Below, piece after piece: positions 38,827-49,203 of a stretch of DNA of 64,000 nt. Made by a program: the position numbers and the translations under genes. The notes under the pieces are model-generated. The model was not told the DNA's origin, did not search any database, and saw only the letters and a program-made list of their open reading frames with translations. The stretch comes from Gemella haemolysans (GTDB lineage Bacteria > Bacillota > Bacilli > Staphylococcales > Gemellaceae). Each line of letters begins with the position of its first letter. Position 1 is the stretch's first letter. The stretch covers positions 1,038,541-1,102,540 of the forward strand of contig NZ_CP050965.1 in assembly GCF_012273215.1 (NCBI RefSeq), given 5' to 3'.

Positions 38827-40482
38827 TTATGGGTGTACTGGAATCATCCATCCAAGTACTCCTGTTGATTGAAGTGCGATGATAGCACACACAATGATTA
38901 ATAGGATGAAACTGTGTTTAACTGTAAATTTAAGTAAATCTGACTCTCTTCCTACTAATCCAACCGCTGCAGCTGCTACCGCGATAGATTGTGGAGAAAT
39001 CATTTTACCTACAACTCCTCCAGATGCGTTAGCTGCCACTGCTAATAATGGATCCATTCCTACTTGGCTAGCTGTAACTTGTTGTAATTTAGCGAATAGT
39101 AAGTTAGCTGATGTATCAGAACCAGTGATGAATACTCCAATCCATCCAAGTGCTGGAGATAAGAATTTAAATGCTCCTCCAGTTGCCGCTAATGCGTATC
39201 CTAAAGTATTTGACATACCTGATGCATTCATGATGTAAGCAAATCCTACTACAAAACAGATAGTTAGCAATGCAATTTTAACTTCATTAAATGTTTGAAC
39301 AAATGTTACAGCTGCATCTTTCCAACTAATTTTAATGATAAATTTAGAAATTAATGCTGCTACTAAGATTGCTGTACCAATTGATCCTACTAAATCTAAC
39401 TTGAATACTGCAGCTATTTCTTTACCAGATACTGAACTGATAATGTTGTTGTGAATAAATGGTACTTTAGGGTTTAAAGCAATTGTTTTGAAGAATGCTT
39501 TAGAAGATTTCATAGTCCATAAGAAGATAATCACTGTTAATACTACGAATGGTGACCAAGCTACTAAAACTTCGTTTAAGCTGTGTTTTGCTTTAACATT
39601 CTCTTTACCATCAACTTCTTTTTCATCAGCAAATCTCCAAGTTGTTTTAGGTTTCCAGAATTGAAGTAAAATAACGATTGAAACTAATGATACTAATGAT
39701 GAAAGAATGTCAGGTAATTGTTCTCCCATGTAGTTAGAACTTACAAATTGTGCGATTGCGAATGATCCACCAGATACTAATAATGCTGGCCAAACTTCTA
39801 ATGTTTTCTTAAATCCAGCCATAATTAATACTAAGTAGAATGGAATGAAGATAGACACTAGTGGTAATTGACGCCCAATCATTGCTGCGATTTCAGCAGC
39901 TGCGATTGGTGAACCATTTGCGTATGTTGCTAATCCGTCCATAGCTGTTACCGGTGCTCCAACTGCTCCGAATGCAACCGGTGCAGTATTAGCGATCATA
40001 CAAACACCTGCAGCATAAAGTGGTTTAAATCCTAAACCTACTAATAATGAAGCTGTGATTGCTACTGGTGCACCAAATCCTGCAGCTCCTTCCAAGAACG
40101 CTCCGAATGAGAATGCAATGATTAATGCTTGAATACGACGGTCATCAGTTAATGAAGTAATACTGTCTCTGATAATGTCAAAGTGACCAGTTTTTACTGT
40201 CATTTTATATAAGAACACTGATGTTAAGATAATCCAACCGATAGGCATAACTCCGTATACCATACCATGTAATGTTGAGAATGCCGCAAATTGGAATGGC
40301 ATTTTAAAGAATAGACATGCAATTACAATTGCTACTAATAAAGTTAAAAGTCCTGTTAACCACCCTTTAACTTTGAATCCAGCTAGTGCTACTAAGTAAA
40401 ACACAATCGGGATTAATGCAACAAGTGCAGAAACATATAAATTATCAGCCACCGGCTGTAATAATTGAGTGAATTTTTCCAT
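38827..40482 (-). CDS. lctP: L-lactate permease (LctP family)
   Basis: Lactate/proton symporter of 551 residues with about 13 helices. I choose ATG at 40482 (MEKFTQLLQPVADNLYVSAL), with AAAGGAG about 10 bases upstream. Family motifs seen: FSFGAFLEGAAGFGAPVAITASLLVGLGF near residue 130 (parts) and TGSDTSANLLFAKLQ near residue 465, ASGGVVGKMISPQSIAVA near residue 495. It is preceded by a strong promoter with an overlapping palindrome and a long leader. Direction (uptake or export) cannot be deduced. Confidence 0.94.
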   Translation of the reverse strand: MEKFTQLLQPVADNLYVSALVALIPIVFYLVALAGFKVKGWLTGLLTLLVAIVIACLFFKMPFQFAAFSTLHGMVYGVMPIGWIILTSVFLYKMTVKTGHFDIIRDSITSLTDDRRIQALIIAFSFGAFLEGAAGFGAPVAITASLLVGLGFKPLYAAGVCMIANTAPVAFGAVGAPVTAMDGLATYANGSPIAAAEIAAMIGRQLPLVSIFIPFYLVLIMAGFKKTLEVWPALLVSGGSFAIAQFVSSNYMGEQLPDILSSLVSLVSIVILLQFWKPKTTWRFADEKEVDGKENVKAKHSLNEVLVAWSPFVVLTVIIFLWTMKSSKAFFKTIALNPKVPFIHNNIISSVSGKEIAAVFKLDLVGSIGTAILVAALISKFIIKISWKDAAVTFVQTFNEVKIALLTICFVVGFAYIMNASGMSNTLGYALAATGGAFKFLSPALGWIGVFITGSDTSANLLFAKLQQVTASQVGMDPLLAVAANASGGVVGKMISPQSIAVAAAAVGLVGRESDLLKFTVKHSFILLIIVCAIIALQSTGVLGWMIPVHP

Positions 40483-40738
40483 AAATACACTTCTCCTTTG
40501 TATAAATATATTTTGTTTGGTTTGAGAAAATCTATTGTTTTTAACTACCAAATAATATGTTAACTAAAAATCAAATATCATAAAAATTCTAAACTGTTTA
40601 TTTTAAAGACTATTTTTTTCTTTTTCAAAAATCAGATATATAACAGATTTAAAACTGTTTCATTTTTTATTGATTAGATATAATAACCGCTTGATATTTG
40701 ATGGTAATTAATCAATGATTTTCTTGTTTACATTAAAT

Positions 40739-40770
40739 ATTGTAGCACGCTTTCATTTAAATGTAAAGCG
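40739..40770 (-). promoter_or_regulatory. lctP promoter with an overlapping palindrome
   Basis: On the minus strand TTTACA (40767-40762), 17-base spacer, TACAAT (40744-40739). A near-perfect palindrome (40748-40770) with arms CGCTTT / AAAGCG and an ATTTAAAT centre overlaps the -35 and spacer. ATGAAAGCG inside it is a good half of a catabolite-response element. The leader from here to lctP is about 250 bases, AT-rich, with a weak AACAG/CTGTT hairpin. Nothing else was found in this gap, 40483-41021. Confidence 0.5.
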
Positions 40771-40953
40771 TTTTTTTAGTTATTTTTACAACATTCTTAA
40801 GAAATCCACTAATACCAAAGATAATTGTATGTATTTTTTTGAAATAAATTACAAACGTTTTTTATAACAGTTCCATTTTCTATTTACACTTTTCAATAAA
40901 AAATTAAGGTCAAAATAATTATTTTATACTATTTTATTCTTTAGGTATAAAAA

Positions 40954-40988
40954 AAACATATCGTAATAAACCTTATTACGATATGTTT
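40954..40988 (-). terminator. Terminator of secG-rnr-smpB
   Basis: Perfect 16-bp stem, AAACATATCGTAATAA / TTATTACGATATGTTT, with a 3-base loop, followed by TTTTTTATACC on the minus strand. About 35 bases past smpB. Confidence 0.92.
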
Positions 40989-41021
40989 GATTATACTTAC
41001 TATAAAATAATACATAGTTTT

Positions 41022-41486
41022 TTAATATTTTTGTTTATCTTTTAAAACCCTACTTATCTCTTTATTTGCTTCTTTTTGCTTCAACACATGACGTTTATCA
41101 TAGTTCTTTTTACCCTTAGCAACTCCAATTAACAGCTTTGCGTAGCCATTTTTTATATATAGTTTTAAAGGAACTATACTCATACCAATTTCATTTTGGA
41201 CATTAGTCAATGAAGCAATTTGTTTTTTCTTTAATAACAATTTTCTTACTCTTAATGGTTCATGATTAAATCTATTCCCCTCTTCAAAATGAGATATATG
41301 CATATTATATACAAACATTTCTCCACGTCTAGTTTGACAATAAGAATCCTTTAGATTAATCCTTCCACGACGTATCGATTTTATTTCCGTACCAGTTAGA
41401 ACTAATCCTGCCTCGTATGTTTCCTCAATAAAATAATCATGATTTGCTTTTTTATTTTGAGCTATTACTTTAATTTCTTTGTTCAT
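41022..41486 (-). CDS. smpB: SsrA-binding protein SmpB
   Basis: Delivers tmRNA to stalled ribosomes in trans-translation. Length 154 residues. Core: [42 protein letters not shown] (parts), then [28 protein letters not shown], and [23 protein letters not shown] at the C-terminal tail. It follows rnr by 11 bases; secG-rnr-smpB is a usual set. No tmRNA gene (ssrA) is seen in the following gap. Confidence 0.97.
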   Translation of the reverse strand: MNKEIKVIAQNKKANHDYFIEETYEAGLVLTGTEIKSIRRGRINLKDSYCQTRRGEMFVYNMHISHFEEGNRFNHEPLRVRKLLLKKKQIASLTNVQNEIGMSIVPLKLYIKNGYAKLLIGVAKGKKNYDKRHVLKQKEANKEISRVLKDKQKY

Positions 41487-41497
41487 AATATCTTCCT

Positions 41498-43624
41498 CTA
41501 TTTACCACTAATTAATGATTTATGTTTTAATATTTTGAAATCTATTTCCTGATTCTCTAAATCAACATTCGCTACTTTAACGATAACCTCATCACCTAGG
41601 CGATATATTTTTTTCTTTCTTCTTCCAATTAAAACCATGTTCTTTTGATCATAAGTATAATAATCATCATTCATAGCCTTAATATGGACTAGTCCTTCAA
41701 TATTACTTCTTTCTAACGTAATAAACACTCCAAAATTAGTAACACTAGATATAATACCTCTGAATGTTTGTTCTTGATATTTTAACATATACTCACATTT
41801 CTTCATTCTATCAACTTCACGTTCACAATCAACCGCTCGTTTTTCATATTCTGAAGAACTTTCTGCTAATTCTGGAAGTCTAGTTAGAAAGTTATCAATC
41901 GTTTCATCAGATACATCTCCATTAAACAGATAAGTTCTTATCATTCTGTGTACCAATAAGTCAGGATAACGTCTTATAGGCGATGTAAAGTGAGTATAAT
42001 ATTTCGTCGCTAATGCAAAGTGCCCTATATTATTTGTAGAATATCTTGCCTGATTCATAGTTCTTAATAAAATTGTAGAAAGCATAGGTTCTACTACTTC
42101 ACCTTTAAATTTTCTAAGCATATTTGCAAGAATATAAGGTTCAATTTCGTCAATTTTCCCTTTTGTTCTATATCCTAGACTAGCCGCGATATCAAAAAAT
42201 TGTCTAAGTTTTTCAAATTTTGGTTCTTCATGAATACGATAAATAAACGGCACTTGCATCCAAAAGAAGTGTTCTCCTATTACTTCATTTGCACTTAGCA
42301 TAAAATCTTCTATTAAGCGTTCTGATATACCTCTTTCTCTTAGAACGATATCCACTACCTCACCATTCTCATCAACTACAACTTTAGATTCTGGTTTATC
42401 AAAATCAATAGCTCCTCTTGTTTCCCTATTCATTCGAATTTTTCTAGATAATTCTAATGCAGTTTTTAACATAGGGACATACTCTTTATATTCACCTATA
42501 ACTTCTTTATTTTCTGCATAGACTTCATTAACTTTTTTATAAGTTAGTCGTCCTTTTGATTTGATAACCGCTGGATAAATATCATAACTTTCAGGATGTC
42601 CTTTAAAATTAAAATCAATATCACAACATATTGTATATCTTAATATATGTGGATTTAACGAGCAAATATTATTAGATAATTTTCTTGGTAACATAGGTAC
42701 AACCCTATCCGCTAAATAAACACTGCACCCTCTATTAGCTGCTTCTTTATCTAATGGGCTATCCTCAGTAACATATCTACTGACATCAGCAATAAATACT
42801 TTTAATCTATACCCTTTTTTAGTTTTCACAACAGAGACAGCATCATCTAAATCCTTCGCATCATCTCCATCTATTGTGACAACCATTTCGTCTGTACAAT
42901 CTCTGTACTTATCCTCAATTTTAATCTCCTCACTGATTTTTTCAGTTTGTTCAACTACTTCCTTTGGAAATTCATTCGGGACATTATGTTTATATATTAC
43001 TGAAAGAATATCAACTCCTGGATCATCTTTATGACCTATTGACTTGATTATTATCCCTTTATGATCTTCAAAGCTAACCTTAGAATAATCAGTAATTTCA
43101 ACTAACACCTTAGTTCCATCTACAAAATTAAAATTTTTGGCATTTGTTATTTTTATATATTTTACAATATTTTTATCATCACTTTTTACAAAAGAGAAAA
43201 ATTTTGCATTAGTTAATGTTCCAACCGTATACTTAGTATTTCTTTCTAGTACTTTTTGAACAACACCTTCTAAATTACGATCGTTTTTATATACACTATC
43301 TACTTTAACAAGAACAACATCACCAGTCATAGCACTTTGTGTAAATCCTTTAGGTATATATACTTCTATTCCTAAATCAGCCGAATAAACAAATGCAAAT
43401 CCTTTTTGATGTAATCTAATTACCCCTTCTACTTCTATAGCTTCTTTGACATAAAGAAATTTCTCATTAGGTAATTGAGTTATAACTAATTTTCTTTCTA
43501 ACTTTCCAACATTCTTAACTAACTCAACAAATTCTTTTGCTGAATCAATATTTAATTTTTCTTTTAAATCTTCAATACTTAAAACTTTATCTTCATTGAA
43601 TATTTTTTCAATTTTTTCTAACAT
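41498..43624 (-). CDS. rnr: Ribonuclease R
   Basis: 3'-to-5' exoribonuclease that degrades structured RNA and works with SmpB/tmRNA. I place the start at 43624 ([13 protein letters not shown]), with AAAGGAGG 5 bases before it; a longer frame to 43654 would cross that site. Length 708 residues. Cold-shock domains occupy residues 60-220. The RNB catalytic site [18 protein letters not shown] is near residue 255, with [15 protein letters not shown] later. A C-terminal S1 domain [16 protein letters not shown] is near residue 630. The basic tail typical of some family members is short. Confidence 0.96.
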   Translation of the reverse strand: MLEKIEKIFNEDKVLSIEDLKEKLNIDSAKEFVELVKNVGKLERKLVITQLPNEKFLYVKEAIEVEGVIRLHQKGFAFVYSADLGIEVYIPKGFTQSAMTGDVVLVKVDSVYKNDRNLEGVVQKVLERNTKYTVGTLTNAKFFSFVKSDDKNIVKYIKITNAKNFNFVDGTKVLVEITDYSKVSFEDHKGIIIKSIGHKDDPGVDILSVIYKHNVPNEFPKEVVEQTEKISEEIKIEDKYRDCTDEMVVTIDGDDAKDLDDAVSVVKTKKGYRLKVFIADVSRYVTEDSPLDKEAANRGCSVYLADRVVPMLPRKLSNNICSLNPHILRYTICCDIDFNFKGHPESYDIYPAVIKSKGRLTYKKVNEVYAENKEVIGEYKEYVPMLKTALELSRKIRMNRETRGAIDFDKPESKVVVDENGEVVDIVLRERGISERLIEDFMLSANEVIGEHFFWMQVPFIYRIHEEPKFEKLRQFFDIAASLGYRTKGKIDEIEPYILANMLRKFKGEVVEPMLSTILLRTMNQARYSTNNIGHFALATKYYTHFTSPIRRYPDLLVHRMIRTYLFNGDVSDETIDNFLTRLPELAESSSEYEKRAVDCEREVDRMKKCEYMLKYQEQTFRGIISSVTNFGVFITLERSNIEGLVHIKAMNDDYYTYDQKNMVLIGRRKKKIYRLGDEVIVKVANVDLENQEIDFKILKHKSLISGK

Positions 43625-43674
43625 ATAATCCTCCTTTATTAGATTATACAACATATAATTATTTCTATAAAAAT

Positions 43675-43704
43675 AAACCTAAAATGAAATTACATTTTAG
43701 GTTT
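43675..43704 (-). terminator. Terminator of secG
   Basis: Perfect 12-bp stem AAACCTAAAATG / CATTTTAGGTTT with a 6-base loop, between secG and rnr, followed by a weak T run. Confidence 0.75.
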
Positions 43705-43717
43705 ATCATTGTTTAGT

Positions 43718-43948
43718 CTATAATTTTAACCAAGTAAGACACACTAGTGTTATAAAAAATATTAGTCCTAGTACTATTGTAATTCTTTGTAAAACTAATT
43801 CAGCACCTCTTACTTTTTGTTTTCCAAATAGTTCTTCTGCTCCACCAGTTAATCCAGATAAACCTCCAGATTTACTTTCTTGTAATAAAACTACTACAAT
43901 TAACAGAATACTACTTACTATTGCTATTGTCATTAAAAAAGTGTGCAT
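43718..43948 (-). CDS. secG: Preprotein translocase subunit SecG
   Basis: Small subunit of the SecYEG channel, 76 residues. Two helices (residues 4-23 and 52-72) flank the conserved loop LQESKSGGLSGLTGGAEELFGKQKVRGAEL. GAGGAG precedes the ATG. It lies upstream of rnr, as in other Bacilli. Confidence 0.95.
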   Translation of the reverse strand: MHTFLMTIAIVSSILLIVVVLLQESKSGGLSGLTGGAEELFGKQKVRGAELVLQRITIVLGLIFFITLVCLTWLKL

Positions 43949-44024
43949 ACTCTCCTCCTAAAATAATCATTCGTTAATACAATACAATTTATATTAACAC
44001 ATTTTTTCAAAAAAAGCAAATTAA

Positions 44025-45104
44025 TTAAACAATTCTTGTGAATATTATTCTTCCTGAAGATGTTTGTAGTACACTTTGCACCTCAACTTCGACAGTTTTT
44101 CCTACGGCACGTTTACCATTTTCAACAACAATCATTGTACCATCTTCAGTATATGCTACACCTTGATTATTTTCCTTACCTTCTCTTAGAACCTGAACTT
44201 CTAATTTTTCACCTGTAGTTAACATAGGTTTTACAGCATTACTTAAATCATTAACATTTAGAACCTTAATCGATTGTAAAGTAGCAAGTTTATTAAGGTT
44301 ATAATCAGTTGTTATAATAGCACATTTATATTTTAAAGCATAGTCAATTAGTAGATTATCTACACCTTTATGCTCGTTATAATTGTATTTATTATCTATT
44401 TCAAGATCAATCTCTTTCATTTTTTGGAGATGTTCAACACAATCTAACCCTAATCGACCTTTGGCACGTTTTAATGGATCCTCTGAATCTGAAATTAATT
44501 GTAATTCTTTTAATACAAACTCAGGAACAATAATCTTCCCTTCTAAAAATCCAGTTTTAGCAACATCTTGAATACGTGAATCAATTAAGGCACTTGTGTC
44601 AACAACCTTAGCTACAACTTTCTTAGTCTTAACTTTAGGTTCTTTTTCTTTAGGTTTATTTCCAAATTTAAAAGCTGTAAGGATATTTAAAAATTCACCT
44701 TCACGTCTATACCCTAGTACCAATCCTAAGTATCCAAAAACAATATAAATCACAGCTGAGATAATTCTTCCCATTATTCCTGCACCAGCTATAACATCAA
44801 CTCCTGATGAAAGTAAACTGGCTAAAAGTAACCCAAGAATTAATCCTATTGTCGTGAAAACAATTTTTTGTATTGGTGTTCTTGAAAGACGATCTTCGAT
44901 TCTTTTTAACATTGCTACAAATCTATCTGAAAATAATAAAGACATTAATACAAAAAATACTGTAGTTCCAATTGTAACAATGATTCTTAACATCGTCTCA
45001 CTCATTGAAGTAAATATATTATAATAAATCAATGCACTAGTTGAAAGTGTTCCGACAGTTATTCCTAGAAAAAAGGAAATTGTAATTATAACTTTTTTCA
45101 ACAT
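44025..45104 (-). CDS. yacL: PIN-TRAM membrane protein YacL
   Basis: Membrane-bound putative RNA-binding nuclease of 359 residues, starting at 45104 (MLKKVIITISFFLGI), with AAAGGAG 9 bases upstream. Four N-terminal helices (to about residue 140) precede the PIN domain, VVDTSALIDSRIQDVAKTGFLEGKIIVPEFVLKELQ in parts. That domain carries the catalytic acids including the Asp in IITTDYNLNK. A TRAM domain follows, with EVQVLREGKENNQGVAYTEDGTMIVVENG. In Bacillus it follows disA; here it follows radA and disA is missing. Confidence 0.92.
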   Translation of the reverse strand: MLKKVIITISFFLGITVGTLSTSALIYYNIFTSMSETMLRIIVTIGTTVFFVLMSLLFSDRFVAMLKRIEDRLSRTPIQKIVFTTIGLILGLLLASLLSSGVDVIAGAGIMGRIISAVIYIVFGYLGLVLGYRREGEFLNILTAFKFGNKPKEKEPKVKTKKVVAKVVDTSALIDSRIQDVAKTGFLEGKIIVPEFVLKELQLISDSEDPLKRAKGRLGLDCVEHLQKMKEIDLEIDNKYNYNEHKGVDNLLIDYALKYKCAIITTDYNLNKLATLQSIKVLNVNDLSNAVKPMLTTGEKLEVQVLREGKENNQGVAYTEDGTMIVVENGKRAVGKTVEVEVQSVLQTSSGRIIFTRIV

Positions 45105-45289
45105 AAAAATCACTCCTTTAAATATTTAATTGTAATTTAAAATTATTAATTATTCTCTAATAATTTTATATTGTATGATAAAGAGATATAAAACGTCTCT
45201 TCTAACTATTCTACTACATTCTACTTAAAATTAACATAATTAAGTTCAAAATAATTTAAGTATTTTTAATATTTTTTTATACTAATAGA

Positions 45290-45331
45290 TGAATAGAGAA
45301 ATTAAATTACTAAAACTCTATTCACCTATCA
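45290..45331 (-). terminator. Terminator of ctsR-clpC-radA
   Basis: On the minus strand GGTGAATAGAG / CTCTATTCATC with an AT-rich loop, just past radA. No strong T run. The gap 45105-45339 otherwise holds a promoter region and no gene. Confidence 0.5.
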
Positions 45332-45339
45332 TAATTTAT

Positions 45340-46722
45340 TTAAAAAAAATTGCTAAAAGCTATGTCTAAACATTCTCTAATATCTTTTACCGGAATTATT
45401 TCAATCCCATCTGGAAAATCAGAATTTTTCATATTGCCTATTGGCACTATAACACGTTTAAATCCATGTTTTTTAGCTTCATTGATTCTTTGTTCTATTC
45501 TACTTACTCTTCTAACTTCACCAGTTAATCCAACCTCACCGATGAAACAATCATTCATATTAACCGCAATATCTTTAAAACTTGAAGCAACAGCCATGAC
45601 TACACCTAAGTCTACAGCAGGATCATCAATTTTAACCCCCCCTGAGACTTTAACGTAGACATCTTGTTGTTGAAGTAAATACCCTGCTTTCTTCTCAAGA
45701 ACAGCCATTAATAGGATTAATTTATTATACTCTAATCCAGTAGAAATTCTTCTTGGGTTATTAAAAGCAGTTGGTGTAGTTAGCGATTGTATTTCTACTA
45801 ATAATGGTCTACTACCTTCCATTGTACTTATAATTGTTGCCCCTGCAAGATTTTTACTTCGTTCCTCAAGGAACATCTGCGAAGGATTAGCTAAATCTTC
45901 TAGTCCACTATGTTTCATCTCAAAAATACCGATTTCATTAGTAGAACCAAAACGATTTTTCACAGCTCTAAGTATTCTGTAACTATGTTGACCTTCCCCT
46001 TCAAAATACAGTACAGTATCAACCATATGCTCAAGCATGCGTGGCCCTGCAATAGTTCCTTCTTTAGTAACATGTCCTACTATAAAGATAGCTATGTTTA
46101 GACTCTTAGCAATTTTCATAAGTTGTTGTGTACATTCTCTAACTTGAGTAATACTTCCTGGTGAATTTTCTAGATTAGGATTATAAATTGTTTGAATCGA
46201 GTCGATAACTAAAAACTGAGGTTTTATTTTTTTTACTACTTGATAAATTAAATTCAAATCAGTTTGCGCATAAACAAAAAGTTCATCTGTATTATTTTTT
46301 AATCTATCAGCTCTTATTTTAACCTGCCTTACAGATTCCTCGCCTGTTACGTAAAGAACATCGTGTTCTTTGGCTAAATATGCTGATATTTGAAGAAGTA
46401 AAGTAGATTTCCCAATACCTGGATCTCCTCCTAAAAGGACTAACGATCCTCCTACAACTCCTCCTCCTAGGACTCTATTTAATTCACCGCTATCAGTAAG
46501 TGTTCGTGGAACATCCTGTGTAGAAACTGATTTTAGTTTCCCAGCTTCTACACGTTCTGTATCATTTGTTTTAACTTCAAATTCTGTATGTTTAGTAGCC
46601 TTCTTTGCTTCAACTACTTCTTCCATAGATGCCCATTTTTTACAATTAGGGCATCTTCCCATATATTTCAAACTTTGGTAACCACAGGCATTACATTCAT
46701 ATTTAACATTTACCTTTGCCAT
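45340..46722 (-). CDS. radA: DNA repair protein RadA
   Basis: RecA-like branch-migration protein of 460 residues. The zinc finger YECNACGYQSLKYMGRCPNCKKW is at residues 7-29 (four cysteines). Walker A is GGDPGIGKSTLLLQIS near residue 95. The RadA motif KNRFGSTNEIG is near residue 255. The C-terminal Lon-protease-like domain contains PAVDLGVVMAVASS and GLTGEVRRV. It follows clpC with 2 bases between them, in the ctsR-clpC-radA cluster. Confidence 0.96.
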   Translation of the reverse strand: MAKVNVKYECNACGYQSLKYMGRCPNCKKWASMEEVVEAKKATKHTEFEVKTNDTERVEAGKLKSVSTQDVPRTLTDSGELNRVLGGGVVGGSLVLLGGDPGIGKSTLLLQISAYLAKEHDVLYVTGEESVRQVKIRADRLKNNTDELFVYAQTDLNLIYQVVKKIKPQFLVIDSIQTIYNPNLENSPGSITQVRECTQQLMKIAKSLNIAIFIVGHVTKEGTIAGPRMLEHMVDTVLYFEGEGQHSYRILRAVKNRFGSTNEIGIFEMKHSGLEDLANPSQMFLEERSKNLAGATIISTMEGSRPLLVEIQSLTTPTAFNNPRRISTGLEYNKLILLMAVLEKKAGYLLQQQDVYVKVSGGVKIDDPAVDLGVVMAVASSFKDIAVNMNDCFIGEVGLTGEVRRVSRIEQRINEAKKHGFKRVIVPIGNMKNSDFPDGIEIIPVKDIRECLDIAFSNFF

Positions 46723-46724
46723 AG

Positions 46725-49199
46725 TTACCTCTTAGTTTTCTTTACAACAAAATTATCATTTTTATAATCAATATTAATAGTTCCAGTTAAATCTGGATTT
46801 CTTAATAGTTCTTCACTTAATAAGTCTTCAATATTTTTTTGAATACTACGTTTCAATGGACGAGCTCCATATTCTTTTATACTACCGTCTTCAACGATTT
46901 TAGCCATAGCTTTCTTAGTAAGTTTAATAGTAATATCTCTATCTGCTAATCGCTTAGATAATCCATCAATTAATAACTCTGAAATTTTTTCTAATTCTTC
47001 TTTTTCAAGAGTTTTGAAGACAATAATATCATCTATTCTATTTAAAAATTCTGGGCGATATTGTTTTTTCAATGCTTCCATCATAGTATTTTGAACATTT
47101 TTATAATCATTTTTGATAGATTCACTTCCACCAAATCCTACAAATTTTTGATCATTTAGTTCACTCACTCCAACGTTCGAAGTCATGATAATAATAGTAT
47201 TTTTGAAATCTACTACACGACCTGAGGCATCTGTTAAACGTCCATCATCTAATACTTGTAATAAAATATTAAAGATAGATGGATGAGCTTTTTCAATTTC
47301 ATCAAATAATACTACAGAATATGGTTTTTGACGAACTTGTTCAGACAATTGTCCCGCTTCTTCATATCCTACATAACCTGGAGGAGCTCCAACAAGTCTA
47401 CTAATTGAGTGTGGTTCCATATATTCACTCATATCAATACGAATCATATTATCTTCTGAACTAAATAATGCTTCAGATAAGCTTTTCGCAAGTTCTGTTT
47501 TCCCTACACCTGTAGGTCCTAAGAAAATAAAACTTCCTATTGGTCTATTAGGTGCTTTAAATCCGCTTCTCGCTCTTCTAACCGCTTTAGCTAGACTTAC
47601 TACAGCTTCATCTTGTCCAATAACTCGTTTGTGTAGAATTTCTTCTAATTTTAGAAGTCTTTCACTTTCTGTTTCTGTTAATTTAGTAACAGGTACCCCA
47701 GTCCAAGCTGCTAGAACTTCAGCTACATGATCAGCACTAATTTTTATTTTATCTTTTGATAAACTGTCTTGCCAAGAAATTTTAAATTGTTCAATTTTAC
47801 TAATTACTTGGTTAACTTCATCACGTTTTTTAGCTGCTATTTCAAATTCTTGATTAATTACAGCTCTATCTTTTTCTTTATTTAAACGACTTAATTCATC
47901 TTCATATTCTTTTAATTTCTCTGGAGATTTATAAAATCTTAGTTTAACTTTAGAACAAGCTTCATCGATAAGGTCAATTGCTTTATCTGGTAAACATCTA
48001 TCAGTAATATAAGTTGTACTTAACTTAACCGCTGCATCTAAAGCTTCATCTAAAATTTCTACATTATGATGTTCTTCATATTTATGGCGTAATCCTTCTA
48101 GAATTTTAATTGAATCTTCTGTATTTGGTTCTTCAACTTTAATCGGTTGGAATCTACGTTCTAAAGCTGCATCTTTTTCAAAATATTTTCTATATTCTTC
48201 AGTAGTTGTAGCTCCTATACATTGAATTAAACCACGTGATAATGCTGGTTTTAAGATGTTTGATGCATCAGCACTACCTTCAGTTCCTCCAGCACCAATT
48301 ATCGTATGGATTTCATCGATGAATAAAATAATATCTCCTGCATCTTCAATTTCAGTAATGATATTTTTTAATCTTTCTTCGAATTCACCACGATATTTAG
48401 TACCTGCAAGTAAAGTTCCCATATCTAGAACCATAACTCTCTTACCCAATAAATTACTAGGAACATTTTGAGATACTATTCTTTCCGCTAAACCTTCAAC
48501 AATAGCTGTTTTTCCAACCCCAGGTTCTCCAATTAATACCGGATTATTCTTAGTACGTCTATTTAGTATCTCTATCATTCGAGTAATTTCTTTATCACGA
48601 GCTAAAACAGGGTCTAATTTATTATTAAAGGCATCTTTTGTTAAATCCTTAGCTAATGAATTTAGTGTTTTAGTTTTTGCTGAACTATCTTCTGGTGCTT
48701 CTAATTTTTTAAATCCATCGAATAATTTAGACAGTAACCCCTGGCTTTGTTTTAATAATTCAAATAGTTCCGTAATTAACGCATCAACATTAACTCCTAA
48801 CTTGTCAGTTAATAAACGAACAGCAGTCCCTGTTTTTTCATTAAGTAAAGATAACAGTAAGTGCTCACTTGTAACTACAAAACTAGATGTATCATCTGCA
48901 AACTGTTGACTTTTTTCTATAGTTCTAACAGCTCCATTAGTATAATCTATTTTCATTAGAACATTGCGATAAAAATCAGTACCTTCTAATTCCGCTTCAT
49001 AAAAGTCTACTACGTTTTTTCTGAAGTCATCATAATAAACACCATATTTATTAAGTGTTTTACATGCTAATGTATTATTCATACTCAACATAGCTAATAG
49101 TAAGTGTTCAGTCCCTACAGCCTTAACACCAAAATCATTAGCTTCTTCTTTTGCTGTCGTTAGCACCATAAGGGCTGTTTCATTAAATCTTATGTACAT
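46725..49199 (-). CDS. clpC: Clp protease ATP-binding subunit ClpC
   Basis: AAA+ unfoldase of 824 residues, a partner of ClpP. N-domain repeats (residues 1-145) start YIRFNETALMVLTTAKEEAN. The first AAA domain has GEPGVGKTAIVEGLAERI near residue 225. A UVR-type middle region contains KEKDRAVINQEFEIAAKKRDEV. The second AAA domain has GPTGVGKTELAKSL near residue 550 and the ClpP-binding loop region following. The N-terminus has the Arg/Phe pattern MYIRFNE. It follows ctsR by 4 bases. McsA and McsB, its usual adaptor and kinase in Bacillus, are not between them. Confidence 0.96.
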   Translation of the reverse strand: MYIRFNETALMVLTTAKEEANDFGVKAVGTEHLLLAMLSMNNTLACKTLNKYGVYYDDFRKNVVDFYEAELEGTDFYRNVLMKIDYTNGAVRTIEKSQQFADDTSSFVVTSEHLLLSLLNEKTGTAVRLLTDKLGVNVDALITELFELLKQSQGLLSKLFDGFKKLEAPEDSSAKTKTLNSLAKDLTKDAFNNKLDPVLARDKEITRMIEILNRRTKNNPVLIGEPGVGKTAIVEGLAERIVSQNVPSNLLGKRVMVLDMGTLLAGTKYRGEFEERLKNIITEIEDAGDIILFIDEIHTIIGAGGTEGSADASNILKPALSRGLIQCIGATTTEEYRKYFEKDAALERRFQPIKVEEPNTEDSIKILEGLRHKYEEHHNVEILDEALDAAVKLSTTYITDRCLPDKAIDLIDEACSKVKLRFYKSPEKLKEYEDELSRLNKEKDRAVINQEFEIAAKKRDEVNQVISKIEQFKISWQDSLSKDKIKISADHVAEVLAAWTGVPVTKLTETESERLLKLEEILHKRVIGQDEAVVSLAKAVRRARSGFKAPNRPIGSFIFLGPTGVGKTELAKSLSEALFSSEDNMIRIDMSEYMEPHSISRLVGAPPGYVGYEEAGQLSEQVRQKPYSVVLFDEIEKAHPSIFNILLQVLDDGRLTDASGRVVDFKNTIIIMTSNVGVSELNDQKFVGFGGSESIKNDYKNVQNTMMEALKKQYRPEFLNRIDDIIVFKTLEKEELEKISELLIDGLSKRLADRDITIKLTKKAMAKIVEDGSIKEYGARPLKRSIQKNIEDLLSEELLRNPDLTGTINIDYKNDNFVVKKTKR

Positions 49200-49203
49200 A
49201 ACC

